From positions 1 through 64,000 of the forward strand of contig NZ_SZQA01000020.1 of assembly GCF_005233835.1 (NCBI RefSeq): DNA of 64,000 nt, written 5' to 3'. Shown here piece by piece: positions 49,005 to 56,651 of this stretch (positions are counted from its first letter, which is position 1; the number at the start of each line of letters is the position of its first letter). This stretch comes from Herbidospora galbida. GTDB taxonomy: Bacteria; Actinomycetota; Actinomycetes; Streptosporangiales; Streptosporangiaceae. The notes beneath the pieces are model-generated. The model was not told the DNA's origin, searched no databases, and saw only the letters and a list, made by a program, of their open reading frames with translations. A program made the position numbers and the translations under genes.

Positions 49005-50153
49005 ATGTTACGCTTGCGGCACATGAGTCAGGACATTCGAGACTTCGTCCCTCCGTCATGTGAACTGCTCGGGCTCGGCGAGCCCACCCACGGCGAGCCT
49101 GCCTTCGGATGGCTGCGCAACGACCTGTTCGACCGGCTGACCGGCCTCGGCTTCCGCTCGATCGCCCTGGAGATCGACCGCGTCGCGGCGCTGGCCGTCG
49201 ACGACTACGTCCAGGGCGGGCCCGGCTCCCTCGACGACGTCATGCGCGACGGCTTCTCCCACGGCTGGGGCGCGTACGCCCCCAACCGCGCCCTCGTCAC
49301 CTGGCTGCGCGACCACAACGCCACGCGGCCCCCGGAGGAGCGGCTGACCTTCCACGGCTTCGACGCCCCCACCGAGAACACCACGGCCCCCAGCCCGCGC
49401 GCCCACCTGGAACACGCCCGCGACCACCTGGGCCTCGACGTCGACCTGGCCGGGCTGCTGGGCGACGACGAACGCTGGGGCCACACCGACGCGATCATGG
49501 ATCCGGCCCGGTCGCCCGGCGCGACCCCGGAGGCCGGGAAGGTGCGGGTCATCGCCGACGACATGCTCGCCCGCCTCTACGAGCGGGCCCCGGAGAGCCC
49601 GCGCGCCGCGTGGCTGCGGGCCAAGACCCATCTGACGGCCGGGATCGGCCTGCTCCGCTACCACCGGCAGGCGGCGGTCCCCCTCGACGACCAGGGCGCG
49701 CGGATGTGCCTGCTGCTGGCCGTCCGCGACGCCATCATGGCCGAGAACCTCTTCGACATCCGCGACGCCGAGACCCGCCGGGGCCGGACCCTCGTCTTCT
49801 CCCACAACCTGCACCTGAAGAAGACCCCGAGCACCTGGCGCCTGGGCGACAAGGCCCTGACCTGGCACGGCGCCGGGGAGATCGTGGCGTCGCTGTGGGG
49901 CGACCGGTACGCCTTCATCGCGACGAGCCTCGGCCGCAGCCCGGTCCTCGGGCTGGGCGAACCGGCCGACGGCACCTACGAGGGCGACCTGCGGCGCCGG
50001 TTCCCCACCTGGGGCCTGACCACCGCGATGCCGTCGGGCGTCTCCCGCACCGACACCACCCCTCAGATGGGCTACTTCCCCCTGGCCCCCGACACCCTCG
50101 ACGGCGCCGACGCGCTCCTGCACGTCGGCGACGGAACGGCTTTGGGAAGATAG
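49005..50153 (+). CDS. Erythromycin-esterase family protein
   Basis: A 382-residue member of the EreA/EreB-like family. The active-site motif is GLGEPTHGEPAFGW (E26, H29), followed by IALEIDRVAALAVDDYV, and later SHNLHLKK supplies the second conserved His region. In EreA/B these residues activate water to open macrolide lactones; many family members have other unknown substrates. ATG 49005 has GGAGG five bases upstream. Codon 2 is TTA, the rarest Leu codon in such genomes, so expression may depend on a bldA-like tRNA. A MerR regulator is divergent. Confidence 0.88.
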   Translation: MLRLRHMSQDIRDFVPPSCELLGLGEPTHGEPAFGWLRNDLFDRLTGLGFRSIALEIDRVAALAVDDYVQGGPGSLDDVMRDGFSHGWGAYAPNRALVTWLRDHNATRPPEERLTFHGFDAPTENTTAPSPRAHLEHARDHLGLDVDLAGLLGDDERWGHTDAIMDPARSPGATPEAGKVRVIADDMLARLYERAPESPRAAWLRAKTHLTAGIGLLRYHRQAAVPLDDQGARMCLLLAVRDAIMAENLFDIRDAETRRGRTLVFSHNLHLKKTPSTWRLGDKALTWHGAGEIVASLWGDRYAFIATSLGRSPVLGLGEPADGTYEGDLRRRFPTWGLTTAMPSGVSRTDTTPQMGYFPLAPDTLDGADALLHVGDGTALGR

Positions 50154-50183
50154 CCCCGACGAACCACCCCAAAGGAGCAGATA

Positions 50184-51050
50184 GTGCACATCGTGCGATT
50201 CATCGGCCCGGTCACCGGCCAGGCCACGATCGGTCTCGACGACGGCGTCCACCTCACCGAGATCGACGGGACGATCGGCGACCTGCTCCGGCTCACCGTG
50301 GAGGAGCTGCGCGACCGGTGCGCCGCCGCCGACGGCCCCCGCCACGACCGCTCGTCGGTACGCCTCCTCCCGCCGCTCGACGACCGCATGGAGGTGTGGG
50401 CGGCCGGGGTGACCTACGAGCGCTCCAAGGCGGCCCGCATGGTCGAGAGCGAGAAGGCGGCCGACGTCTACGACCTCGTCTACGACGCCGACCGTCCCGA
50501 GCTGTTCTTCAAGTCGGCGGCCTGGCGGGCGACCGGCCACGGCGGGCACGTGTCGGTGCGGGGCGACTCCGAGATCGACGTGCCGGAGCCGGAACTGGGG
50601 CTGGTCGTCAACCGGCACGGCGAGATCGCCGGATACACCGTGGTCAACGACATGAGCTCGCGCACGATCGAGGGCGAGAACCCGCTCTACCTCCCCCAGG
50701 CCAAGATCTACCTGGGCGGCTGCGCCACCGGCCCGGCGATCAGGCCGTCATGGGAGGTGCCCGACCCGTACGCGCTCGGGATCGAACTGACGATCACCCG
50801 CGACGGCGGGCGGGCCTGGCACGGGGAGGCGAGCACCGGCCAGTTGCACCGCAGGCTCGACGACCTGGTCGGCTACCTGTTCCGCGAGGACGTCTTCCCC
50901 GACGGGGTGATCCTGGCGACCGGCACCTGCCTGGTGCCCGAGCTGCCGTTCACCCTCCGCGCGGGCGACGAGATCACCATCACGATCTCGGAGGTCGGCA
51001 CCCTCACCAGCACGGTCGTGGCCGGCAAGGCCGGGATGCCGGGCTTCTGA
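50184..51050 (+). CDS. Fumarylacetoacetate-hydrolase-family protein, 2-keto-3-deoxy-sugar-acid dehydratase type
   Basis: A 288-residue FAH-fold enzyme. Metal ligands are E135 and E137 in VPEPELGLVVN and D156 in VVNDMSSRTIEGENPLYLPQAKIY. The segment WAAGVTYERSKAARMVESEK...DVYDLVYDADRPELFFK resembles the 2-dehydro-3-deoxy-D-arabinonate/xylonate dehydratases more than true fumarylacetoacetases. It would convert a 2-keto-3-deoxypentonate to 2-oxoglutarate semialdehyde. GTG 50184 follows AAAGGAG. It is 25 kb from the sugar locus but would complete its oxidative pathway. The specific activity is inferred. Confidence 0.85.
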   Translation: MHIVRFIGPVTGQATIGLDDGVHLTEIDGTIGDLLRLTVEELRDRCAAADGPRHDRSSVRLLPPLDDRMEVWAAGVTYERSKAARMVESEKAADVYDLVYDADRPELFFKSAAWRATGHGGHVSVRGDSEIDVPEPELGLVVNRHGEIAGYTVVNDMSSRTIEGENPLYLPQAKIYLGGCATGPAIRPSWEVPDPYALGIELTITRDGGRAWHGEASTGQLHRRLDDLVGYLFREDVFPDGVILATGTCLVPELPFTLRAGDEITITISEVGTLTSTVVAGKAGMPGF

Positions 51051-51350
51051 TCAGACGACCAGGGGAAGCCGGTCGCTCAGCCCGGTGACCTCCAGCAGCC
51101 GGGCCATCCTCGGCGGGACGCCGGTCAGCGTCACCGTCGCGCCCAGCGCCCGGGCCCGGCGCTGGGCGTGCAGCAGCACACCCAGCCCGCCCGCGCCGCA
51201 GAAGGTCACCCCGGACATGTCCAGGACGAGCGCTCCGGCGCCGTCGTCGAGCGCGCCCAGCACCTGGCGGCGCAGCGCGGCCGTGGTGAAGATGTCGATG
51301 TCTCCCGACAGGTGGATGACGGTCGGCGCCGTGGTTTCCATGACGGTCAT
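51051..51350 (-). CDS. STAS-domain anti-sigma factor antagonist-like protein
   Basis: A 99-residue single STAS domain (ETTAPTVIHLSGDIDIFTTAALRRQVL, LVLDMSGVTFCGAGGLGVLLHAQRRARALG). Anti-anti-sigma factors free a sigma factor by binding its anti-sigma factor and are inactivated by phosphorylation of a Ser in a DSSG motif. Here residues 51-55 read CGAGG, so both Ser and the preceding Asp are absent and the usual switch should not operate. GGAAG lies 7 bases before the ATG. No anti-sigma kinase gene adjoins it. Confidence 0.88.
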   Translation of the reverse strand: MTVMETTAPTVIHLSGDIDIFTTAALRRQVLGALDDGAGALVLDMSGVTFCGAGGLGVLLHAQRRARALGATVTLTGVPPRMARLLEVTGLSDRLPLVV

Positions 51351-51383
51351 GGCGGATCTTCCTTACTGAAGGGCGGGATGGAG

Positions 51384-51453
51384 ATGCCTGCCGGCCGGAG
51401 ATCGGCCCGCCGCCAGGACGGGCGGTCTCTGGGCCGCTCGATCCAGCCGGCAG
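51384..51453. terminator. Long hairpin between the DUF5994 and STAS genes
   Basis: GCCTGCCGGC (51384-51393) and GCCGGCAGGC (51444-51453) are exact complements, enclosing an inner GGCCC/GGGCC pair. On the minus strand it follows the DUF5994 stop and precedes the STAS gene; probably a terminator or a structured leader. Confidence 0.5.
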
Positions 51454-51469
51454 GCGGTACAGGGGGGTG

Positions 51470-51919
51470 TCAGAGCGCCAGCTCGGCGGCCAGGGCGCGC
51501 AGTTGCTCGCCGGTGAGTTCCCCGGCGTCGGGCGCGCGCTCGGCGTCCGGCGGGACGACCAGCAGGGCGACCTCCTGACGTCCGTCGAGCGTGAGCGTGA
51601 TCATGCGTGGATCGGAGTGGCGGAACCAGCCGACGCGGATCTGCCGCCCCCGGGCCGGGATGCGGTGCGGGATGTCGTCCCACGCGTCCGCGTGGAGGCC
51701 GACCCGCATCGTCGCGCGGCCCATCCGCTGGTCGACGGCGGCGATCAGGCCGGGCAGCTCGGCCGTGGCGTCGCGGGAGCGGGGCCACCAGGCACCGTCG
51801 GCCACGGCCGTCCGGTCGAGCGCCGGGCTGAGGCTCAGCCGCACGGCGCTGTCGGCCTGCGGCATCGCCGAGGCGACGGACTTGATCGGTGTTCGTTGAG
51901 TGGTCACTGACGTCGTCAT
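51470..51919 (-). CDS. DUF5994-family protein
   Basis: A 149-residue cytoplasmic protein of an actinobacterial family I recognise as DUF5994 by VRLSLSPALDRTAVADGAWWPRSRDATAELPGLIAAVDQR, then LHADAWDDIPHRIPARGRQIRVGWFR and MITLTLDGRQEVALLVVPPD. The family often occurs near STAS and stress-signalling genes; its function is unknown. The C-terminus ends in a short acidic/Leu helix. It lies upstream of the STAS gene on the same strand. Confidence 0.82.
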   Translation of the reverse strand: MTTSVTTQRTPIKSVASAMPQADSAVRLSLSPALDRTAVADGAWWPRSRDATAELPGLIAAVDQRMGRATMRVGLHADAWDDIPHRIPARGRQIRVGWFRHSDPRMITLTLDGRQEVALLVVPPDAERAPDAGELTGEQLRALAAELAL

Positions 51920-52009
51920 CGTGCGCCTGGCCCATCCAGCCCCTCGGGGAGCCGGTCATGGTTCGCCGGGGGCGACGCCGACCTGAATGCCAACGCTCGA
52001 AATGTCCTC

Positions 52010-52064
52010 GGTATCTCCAGGATACCTCATGACTTCCGGAAATCCGTGTTTCCGGAAGTAGAAT
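52010..52064 (+). promoter_or_regulatory. Promoter with nested palindromes before the recombinase
   Basis: GGTATC/GATACC (52010-52015, 52021-52026) is followed by ACTTCCGGAAA (52032-52042) and its exact complement TTTCCGGAAGT (52049-52059); each arm itself contains the 8-bp palindrome TTCCGGAA. TAGAAT (52059-52064) is a -10 six bases before GTG 52071, implying a leaderless transcript. Confidence 0.7.
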
Positions 52065-52070
52065 GCAGGG

Positions 52071-52967
52071 GTGACTTACGGAAAGAGCCGGTCCGGAGCC
52101 GTCGCGCTCCCGGCCCCGCACACCACGGTGCTGGCCGAGTACGCCGCCGCGCTCGAGACCACCTCCCTGGCCGGCTCCACCCGCGCGAAATACGTCTCCC
52201 GCCTGCGCGGATACCTGTCGTGGCTGGCCGGGCAGACCTTCGACGCCGACCCGCTGACCGACCCGGCGACCGCGACCGGGGCCGTGCGCGGCTTCCGGCG
52301 CCACCTCAAGAGCGCCCACCGCGCCCCCACCACGATCGACACCTACCTGTCGGCCCTCGACGACTTCTACGCCCGGCGGGGTGTCGGCAAGCCCCGGGCC
52401 CGCCGCGAGCGCGACGTCCGCCGCCCGGCCCCCCGCACCCTCGACGCCCCGGGCGTCCGCCGCTACCTCGCCCAGGTACGCCGCACCGCGACCCCCCGCG
52501 ACCGGGCCATCGCCCTGCTCCCCTACCTCGCCGGTCTGCGCATCTCCGAGGTCGTCGGCCTCGACGTGGCCGACGTGCGTCCCGACGGCCTGAGCGTCCG
52601 GGGCGGCCGGAGCCGGCTGGTGCCCGTCCACCCCGACCTGGGTCAGGTCCTGACCGGCTGGCTGGAGGCCCGCGCCGGCTGGAAGGGGGCCGACGCCCAC
52701 CCGGCGATGTTCCTGAACCACCGGGGCTTCCGCCTGAGCGACCGGGCGGCCCGCGACATCGTCACCGGCTTCGCCGATCCCGCCGAGCCGGTCAGCCCCC
52801 TGGTGCTGCGGCACACCTTCGCCACCCAGCTCATCCACGACGGCGAAGACCCCGTTTTGGTCGCCGAGCTCCTCGGCCTCGAATCGCTCGACAGCACCCG
52901 CCGCTACGGCCCGACCCCCAAGGCCGACCGGCAGGCCGTGCTGAACTCCCTGATCACCGACGTCTGA
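52071..52967 (+). CDS. Tyrosine recombinase/integrase-like protein with altered active site
   Basis: A 298-residue XerC/D-type protein. The N-terminal SAM-like core-binding domain contains LAEYAAALETTSLAGSTRAKYVSRLRGYLSWLAG; the catalytic domain has R157 in YLAGLRISEVVGLD, R247 in SPLVLRHTFATQL and the nucleophile candidate Y279 in DSTRRYGP. Three conserved residues are replaced: His of HxLR is L244, the second His/Trp is L270 (LLGLESL), and the beta-hairpin Lys is missing (GGRSRLVP). Strand exchange may be impaired or the protein may only bind DNA. It is followed by the methyltransferase after 17 bp. No att sites or phage genes are near. Confidence 0.85.
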   Translation: MTYGKSRSGAVALPAPHTTVLAEYAAALETTSLAGSTRAKYVSRLRGYLSWLAGQTFDADPLTDPATATGAVRGFRRHLKSAHRAPTTIDTYLSALDDFYARRGVGKPRARRERDVRRPAPRTLDAPGVRRYLAQVRRTATPRDRAIALLPYLAGLRISEVVGLDVADVRPDGLSVRGGRSRLVPVHPDLGQVLTGWLEARAGWKGADAHPAMFLNHRGFRLSDRAARDIVTGFADPAEPVSPLVLRHTFATQLIHDGEDPVLVAELLGLESLDSTRRYGPTPKADRQAVLNSLITDV

Positions 52968-52984
52968 CCACGAAGGAGGGCGCG

Positions 52985-53965
52985 ATGACGGAGCCCTGGG
53001 GCGGCCGGCTCTGGCGGGCCGCCGACCTCTACACGCCGATGGCCCTGCGGGTCGCGGCCACGCTGCGGGTCGCCGACGAGATCACCGCCGGGGTCGCGAC
53101 CGGCCCGGCGCTGGCGGCCCGGCTGGGGGTCGCCGAAGACCCTCTCGTCCGCGTCCTCGACCACCTCGTCACGGCCGGCTTCCTCCACCGCGAGGAGGGC
53201 GGCTACGCGCTGACCGACGACGGGCAGTGGCTGCGCGACGACCACCCCGAGCGCGTCCGTGCCCAGCTCGACCTGACCGGCGCCATCGGCCGCGCCGACC
53301 TGTGCGCGGTGGAGCTGCTCCACACGGTCCGCACCGGCGAGGCGGCCTTCCCCCGGCGGTTCGGCCGGGGCTTCTGGGAGGACCTCGCGGCCGACCCCGG
53401 CGTGGCCGGGTCGTTCGACGCGTCCATGGGCGCCCAGAAGGTCGGCGAGGTCGCCGCGGCCTATGACTGGGCCGCCCTCGGCGAGGTCGTCGACGTGGGC
53501 GGCGGCGACGGCACCCTGCTGATCGCGCTGCTGCGGGCCCACCCCGGGCTGCGCGGGACGGTGGTCGACCTCCCGGCCCCCGCCGCCACCGCCGCGCGGG
53601 CCCTGGCCGACGCCGGTCTCGCCGATCGCGGGCGGGCGCTGGCCGGGAGCTTCTTCGACCCGCTGCCCGCCGGGGCGGGCGGCTACGTCCTGTCGCGCGT
53701 CGTGCACGACTGGAGCGACGCCGACGCGGGCCGCGTCCTGGCCGGCTGCGCCACCGCCGCCCGGCCCGGCGGCAGGGTGATCGTCATCGAGGAGGCGACC
53801 GGCGGCGCGGTCAGCACCGAGATGGACCTGCGCATGCTCGCCTACTGCCTGGGCCGCGAACGCGACGTCGAGCAGCTCACCGACCTGGCCGCGAAGGCGG
53901 GGCTGACGCGGGGCGCGGTCATCCCGACGGGCACCCGGCAGATCATCGAGTTCCTGCCGGTGTGA
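52985..53965 (+). CDS. SAM-dependent O-methyltransferase (AcrB/TcmN-type, class I)
   Basis: A 326-residue methyltransferase of the plant COMT-like bacterial family. The N-terminal dimerisation winged helix (LYTPMALRVAATLRVADEI, LVRVLDHLVTAGFLHREEG) is followed by a Rossmann domain: SAM motif I is VVDVGGGDGTLLIALL, the Asp is in GTVVDLPAP, and YVLSRVVHDWSDADAGRVL carries the catalytic His. It methylates a hydroxyl on a small aromatic or polyketide. AAGGAGGG precedes ATG 52985. The recombinase gene lies upstream; no biosynthetic partner is adjacent. Confidence 0.9.
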   Translation: MTEPWGGRLWRAADLYTPMALRVAATLRVADEITAGVATGPALAARLGVAEDPLVRVLDHLVTAGFLHREEGGYALTDDGQWLRDDHPERVRAQLDLTGAIGRADLCAVELLHTVRTGEAAFPRRFGRGFWEDLAADPGVAGSFDASMGAQKVGEVAAAYDWAALGEVVDVGGGDGTLLIALLRAHPGLRGTVVDLPAPAATAARALADAGLADRGRALAGSFFDPLPAGAGGYVLSRVVHDWSDADAGRVLAGCATAARPGGRVIVIEEATGGAVSTEMDLRMLAYCLGRERDVEQLTDLAAKAGLTRGAVIPTGTRQIIEFLPV

Positions 53966-53969
53966 CGCT

Positions 53970-53983
53970 ATGACATTCGTCAT
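53970..53983. promoter_or_regulatory. Palindromic operator upstream of the second ABC/two-component module
   Basis: ATGACATTCGTCAT: ATGAC/GTCAT arms with an ATTC centre, 60 bp before the ATPase ATG. This shape resembles sites of NarL-type regulators linked to ABC exporters, so the regulator at 56648 is the likely ligand. Confidence 0.7.
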
Positions 53984-54043
53984 CCGGGCCGGGCTGATCG
54001 GCGGCACTACAGGCCGCCACCCCCTCCCGGCGAGGCTGAACCC

Positions 54044-54895
54044 ATGCTGGAACTCACCGAACTGAAGAAGAACTACGGAGAGATCACCGCGCTCGACGGC
54101 GTGAGCCTGCGCGTCCGCGAGGGTGAGAAGGTCGCGCTGCTCGGGCCCAACGGGGCCGGGAAGACGACGCTGCTGTCGATCGCCCTCGGACTGCTCTCCC
54201 CCGATTCGGGCACCGCCCGGCTGCTCGGCCGTCCGCCCCGTGAGGCGCTGGCGGCCGGTCGGGTGGGGGTGCTGCTGCAGGACGCCGGGCTGCCCGACGA
54301 CGTCCGGGTCGGCGACCTGGTCGGGGCCGTGGCCGGGATGTATCCGACGCCGTCGATCCTGGCCGACCCCGAGCTCGAGGCGCTGGCCGGTCGCCGCGTG
54401 CTGGGGCTGTCGGGCGGCCAGCGGCAGCTCGTGCGGTTCGCGCTCGCGCTGGCGGGCGACCCCCGGCTGCTGATCCTCGACGAGCCCACGGTCGGGCTCG
54501 ACGTCGACGCCCGGCGGGCGCTGTGGCGGCAGGTCAGCGACCGCACCGTCGTGTTCGCCACCCACTACCTGGCCGAGGCCGACGACCACGCCGACCGGGT
54601 CGTGCTGCTGTCGGGCGGACGGGTGGTCGCCGACGGGCCGGTGGAGGAGATCAAGGCGCTGGTCGGGGGCACGGAGGTGCGGCTCACCCTCGATACGATG
54701 GACGAGCCCGGCCTGCGGTCGCTGCCGGGCGTGCACGCCATCGTGATCGAGGGCACCACGGCCACCCTGCGGACCGGCGACTCCGACGCGACGCTCCGCG
54801 CGCTGTTCGCCGGGTTCGGCGACGTGCGGAACGTGCGCACGTCGGGGGTCGACCTGGAGAGCGCGTTCGTCAGCCTGACCGGGAAGGGGGCGTGA
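54044..54895 (+). CDS. ABC exporter ATP-binding protein
   Basis: A 283-residue ATPase. Walker A is LLGPNGAGKTTLL, the Q-loop is VGVLLQDAGLPDDV, the signature is LSGGQRQLVRFA and Walker B is LLILDEPTVGLDVDAR; the switch His is in FATHYLAEADDHADRV. The C-terminal 70 residues (TSGVDLESAFVSLTGKG) are typical of exporters of the DrrA type. It is the first gene of a four-gene operon with a permease, kinase and regulator. Confidence 0.92.
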   Translation: MLELTELKKNYGEITALDGVSLRVREGEKVALLGPNGAGKTTLLSIALGLLSPDSGTARLLGRPPREALAAGRVGVLLQDAGLPDDVRVGDLVGAVAGMYPTPSILADPELEALAGRRVLGLSGGQRQLVRFALALAGDPRLLILDEPTVGLDVDARRALWRQVSDRTVVFATHYLAEADDHADRVVLLSGGRVVADGPVEEIKALVGGTEVRLTLDTMDEPGLRSLPGVHAIVIEGTTATLRTGDSDATLRALFAGFGDVRNVRTSGVDLESAFVSLTGKGA

Positions 54896-55602
54896 TGCGG
54901 TCCTTCCTGCGCTTCGAGGTGCGGCGCGCCATGTCCAACCCGGTCAACCTCGTCTTCCTGGCCGGGTTCCCGGTGCTGCTCTACCTGCTGTGGACGAAGG
55001 TGCTCGACCTGGCCTCCGGGCCGGTGTCGATGGTGTCGATGGCCACGTACGGCGCGATGGGCGGCGCGCTGTTCATCGGCGGGGCGATCGCGCTGGAGCG
55101 GTCGAGCGGCTGGCTGCGGCAGCTGGCCGTCACGCCGCTGCCCGCCCACGGCTACATCGTCGGCAAGCTCGTGGGCGGGATGCTGGCGGTGCTGCCGAGC
55201 GTGGTGATCGTGCTGGCGGCCGGGGCGCTGCTGGGCGGGGTGCGGCTGCCGGCCGGCACGTGGCTGGCGCTGCCGCTGCTGATCTGGGCCGGGGTGATCC
55301 CGTTCGCGGCTCTCGGGGTGGCGTTCGGCTACTCGCTGAAGGGCCAGTCGGCCAACATCGCCATGATGGTCGCCTACTTCCTGCTGGCGGTGCTCGGCGG
55401 CCTGTGGCTGCCGGTGTCGCGGATGCCCGAGGGGCTGCGGACGCCGGCGGAGTACAGCCCCGCCTACCAGGCGGGGTCGCTGGGCTGGCGGGCGCTCGAC
55501 GGGCTGGCGCCGACGGGGACCTCGGTGCTGGTGCTCGCGGGGTGGACGGCGCTGTTCGTCCTGCTCGGGGTGTGGCGCTACCGGAGTGCCGCGTGGAGGT
55601 GA
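54895..55602 (+). CDS. ABC-2-type exporter permease
   Basis: A 235-residue membrane protein with six spans; RRAMSNPVNLVFLAGFPVLLYLLW is the first, and RQLAVTPLPAHGYIVGKLVGGML is the conserved cytoplasmic coupling segment. WLPVSRMPEGLRTPAEYSPAYQ is a typical late loop. ATG 54895 overlaps the ATPase stop by one base. The cargo is unknown, perhaps a lipid or peptide antibiotic. Confidence 0.88.
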   Translation: MRSFLRFEVRRAMSNPVNLVFLAGFPVLLYLLWTKVLDLASGPVSMVSMATYGAMGGALFIGGAIALERSSGWLRQLAVTPLPAHGYIVGKLVGGMLAVLPSVVIVLAAGALLGGVRLPAGTWLALPLLIWAGVIPFAALGVAFGYSLKGQSANIAMMVAYFLLAVLGGLWLPVSRMPEGLRTPAEYSPAYQAGSLGWRALDGLAPTGTSVLVLAGWTALFVLLGVWRYRSAAWR

Positions 55603-56651
55603 GCCGCAGGGCGCTGACCGTCGCGCGGCTGGCCTCCCAGGTCTGGCTGCTCGTGCTGGTCTGGCCGCTGTGGGCCGCGTTCCGGACGCGGGGGCCCGCC
55701 GAGCTCGCCCTGATCGTGATCCTCGTCGGCGTGTTCGCCTTCTGCTGGGGGCGGATCATGTGGCGGGTCATGGGCGTCGGCGGGCCCGACCTGCGGAGCG
55801 TCGCGCTGCTGCTGACCTCGGCGGCGGCGCTCTATCCGCTGCTGGGGGCGCCGTGGGCGTACACCTCGTTCGTGCTCGTGATCTCCGTGCTGGGCACGCT
55901 GCCGCCGGTGTTCTTCGCGACCGGGCTGGCCGGGACGATGGTGGTGAACGTGGTGGCGCTGGCGGCGTTCGGCGAGGGGTTCGTGTGGTGGGTGCCGCTG
56001 GTGATGGCGCTGGAGGCGGGGGCGGTGGGGGCGCTCGTCCACATGCGGCGCCTGATCATGCGGCTCAGCCGGGCGACGGCCGAGAGCGAGCGGCTCGCGG
56101 TGGAGAACGAGCGGCTGCGGTTCGCCCGCGACCTGCACGACATCCTCGGCCACACGCTGACCTCGATCACCATCCGCAGCCAGCTCGCCGCCCGGCTGGC
56201 CGAGACCGACCCGGCGCGGGCCGCCGAGGAGATGGGCGGCGTCGAGCGCACCGCCCGCAAGGCCCTCGACGACGTGCGCGACGCGGTAGCCGGCTACCGC
56301 GCGGTGTCGCTGCCGGAGGAGCTGGGCAACGCGCGGGCCGCGCTCGACCTGGCCGGGATCCAGCTGACCGTCTCGGGCGCGGGTCCCGTTCCGTCCGGTT
56401 CCGAGTCGCTGCTCGCCTGGGTCGTACGCGAGGCGGTGACCAACGTGCTGCGGCACAGCGGGGCCACCCGCTGCTGGATCACCCTCGGCGCCCGGTCACT
56501 GGAGATCCGGGACGACGGCCGGGCCGGCACGGGGGCCGGGCCCGGCACCGGCCTGCTGGGCCTGGCCGAACGGGTCGAGGCGGCCGGTGGCACCCTGGAG
56601 GCCGGCGCCCGCCCCGAGGGCGGCTACCGGCTGCGGGTGGAGGTGCCGTGA
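55593..56651 (+). CDS. Sensor histidine kinase (HisKA_3 type)
   Basis: About 352 residues. Four to five membrane spans (WLLVLVWPLWAAF through WVPLVMALEAGAVGALV) lead into a coiled linker; the phospho-acceptor His is in FARDLHDILGHTLTSITI and the ATPase domain has VVREAVTNVLRHSGATRC and IRDDGRAG. This is the DesK/LiaS-like intramembrane-sensing layout. The start is GTG 55593, with GGAG seven bases upstream, or GTG 55599. It is coupled to the permease by a 10-bp overlap. Confidence 0.88.
   Translation: MEVSRRALTVARLASQVWLLVLVWPLWAAFRTRGPAELALIVILVGVFAFCWGRIMWRVMGVGGPDLRSVALLLTSAAALYPLLGAPWAYTSFVLVISVLGTLPPVFFATGLAGTMVVNVVALAAFGEGFVWWVPLVMALEAGAVGALVHMRRLIMRLSRATAESERLAVENERLRFARDLHDILGHTLTSITIRSQLAARLAETDPARAAEEMGGVERTARKALDDVRDAVAGYRAVSLPEELGNARAALDLAGIQLTVSGAGPVPSGSESLLAWVVREAVTNVLRHSGATRCWITLGARSLEIRDDGRAGTGAGPGTGLLGLAERVEAAGGTLEAGARPEGGYRLRVEVP

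Noticed and set aside
52071-52967. An integrated mobile element around the recombinase
   Set aside because: No direct repeats, tRNA, excisionase, replication or transfer genes are visible, and neighbours look chromosomal; the protein also lacks several catalytic residues.
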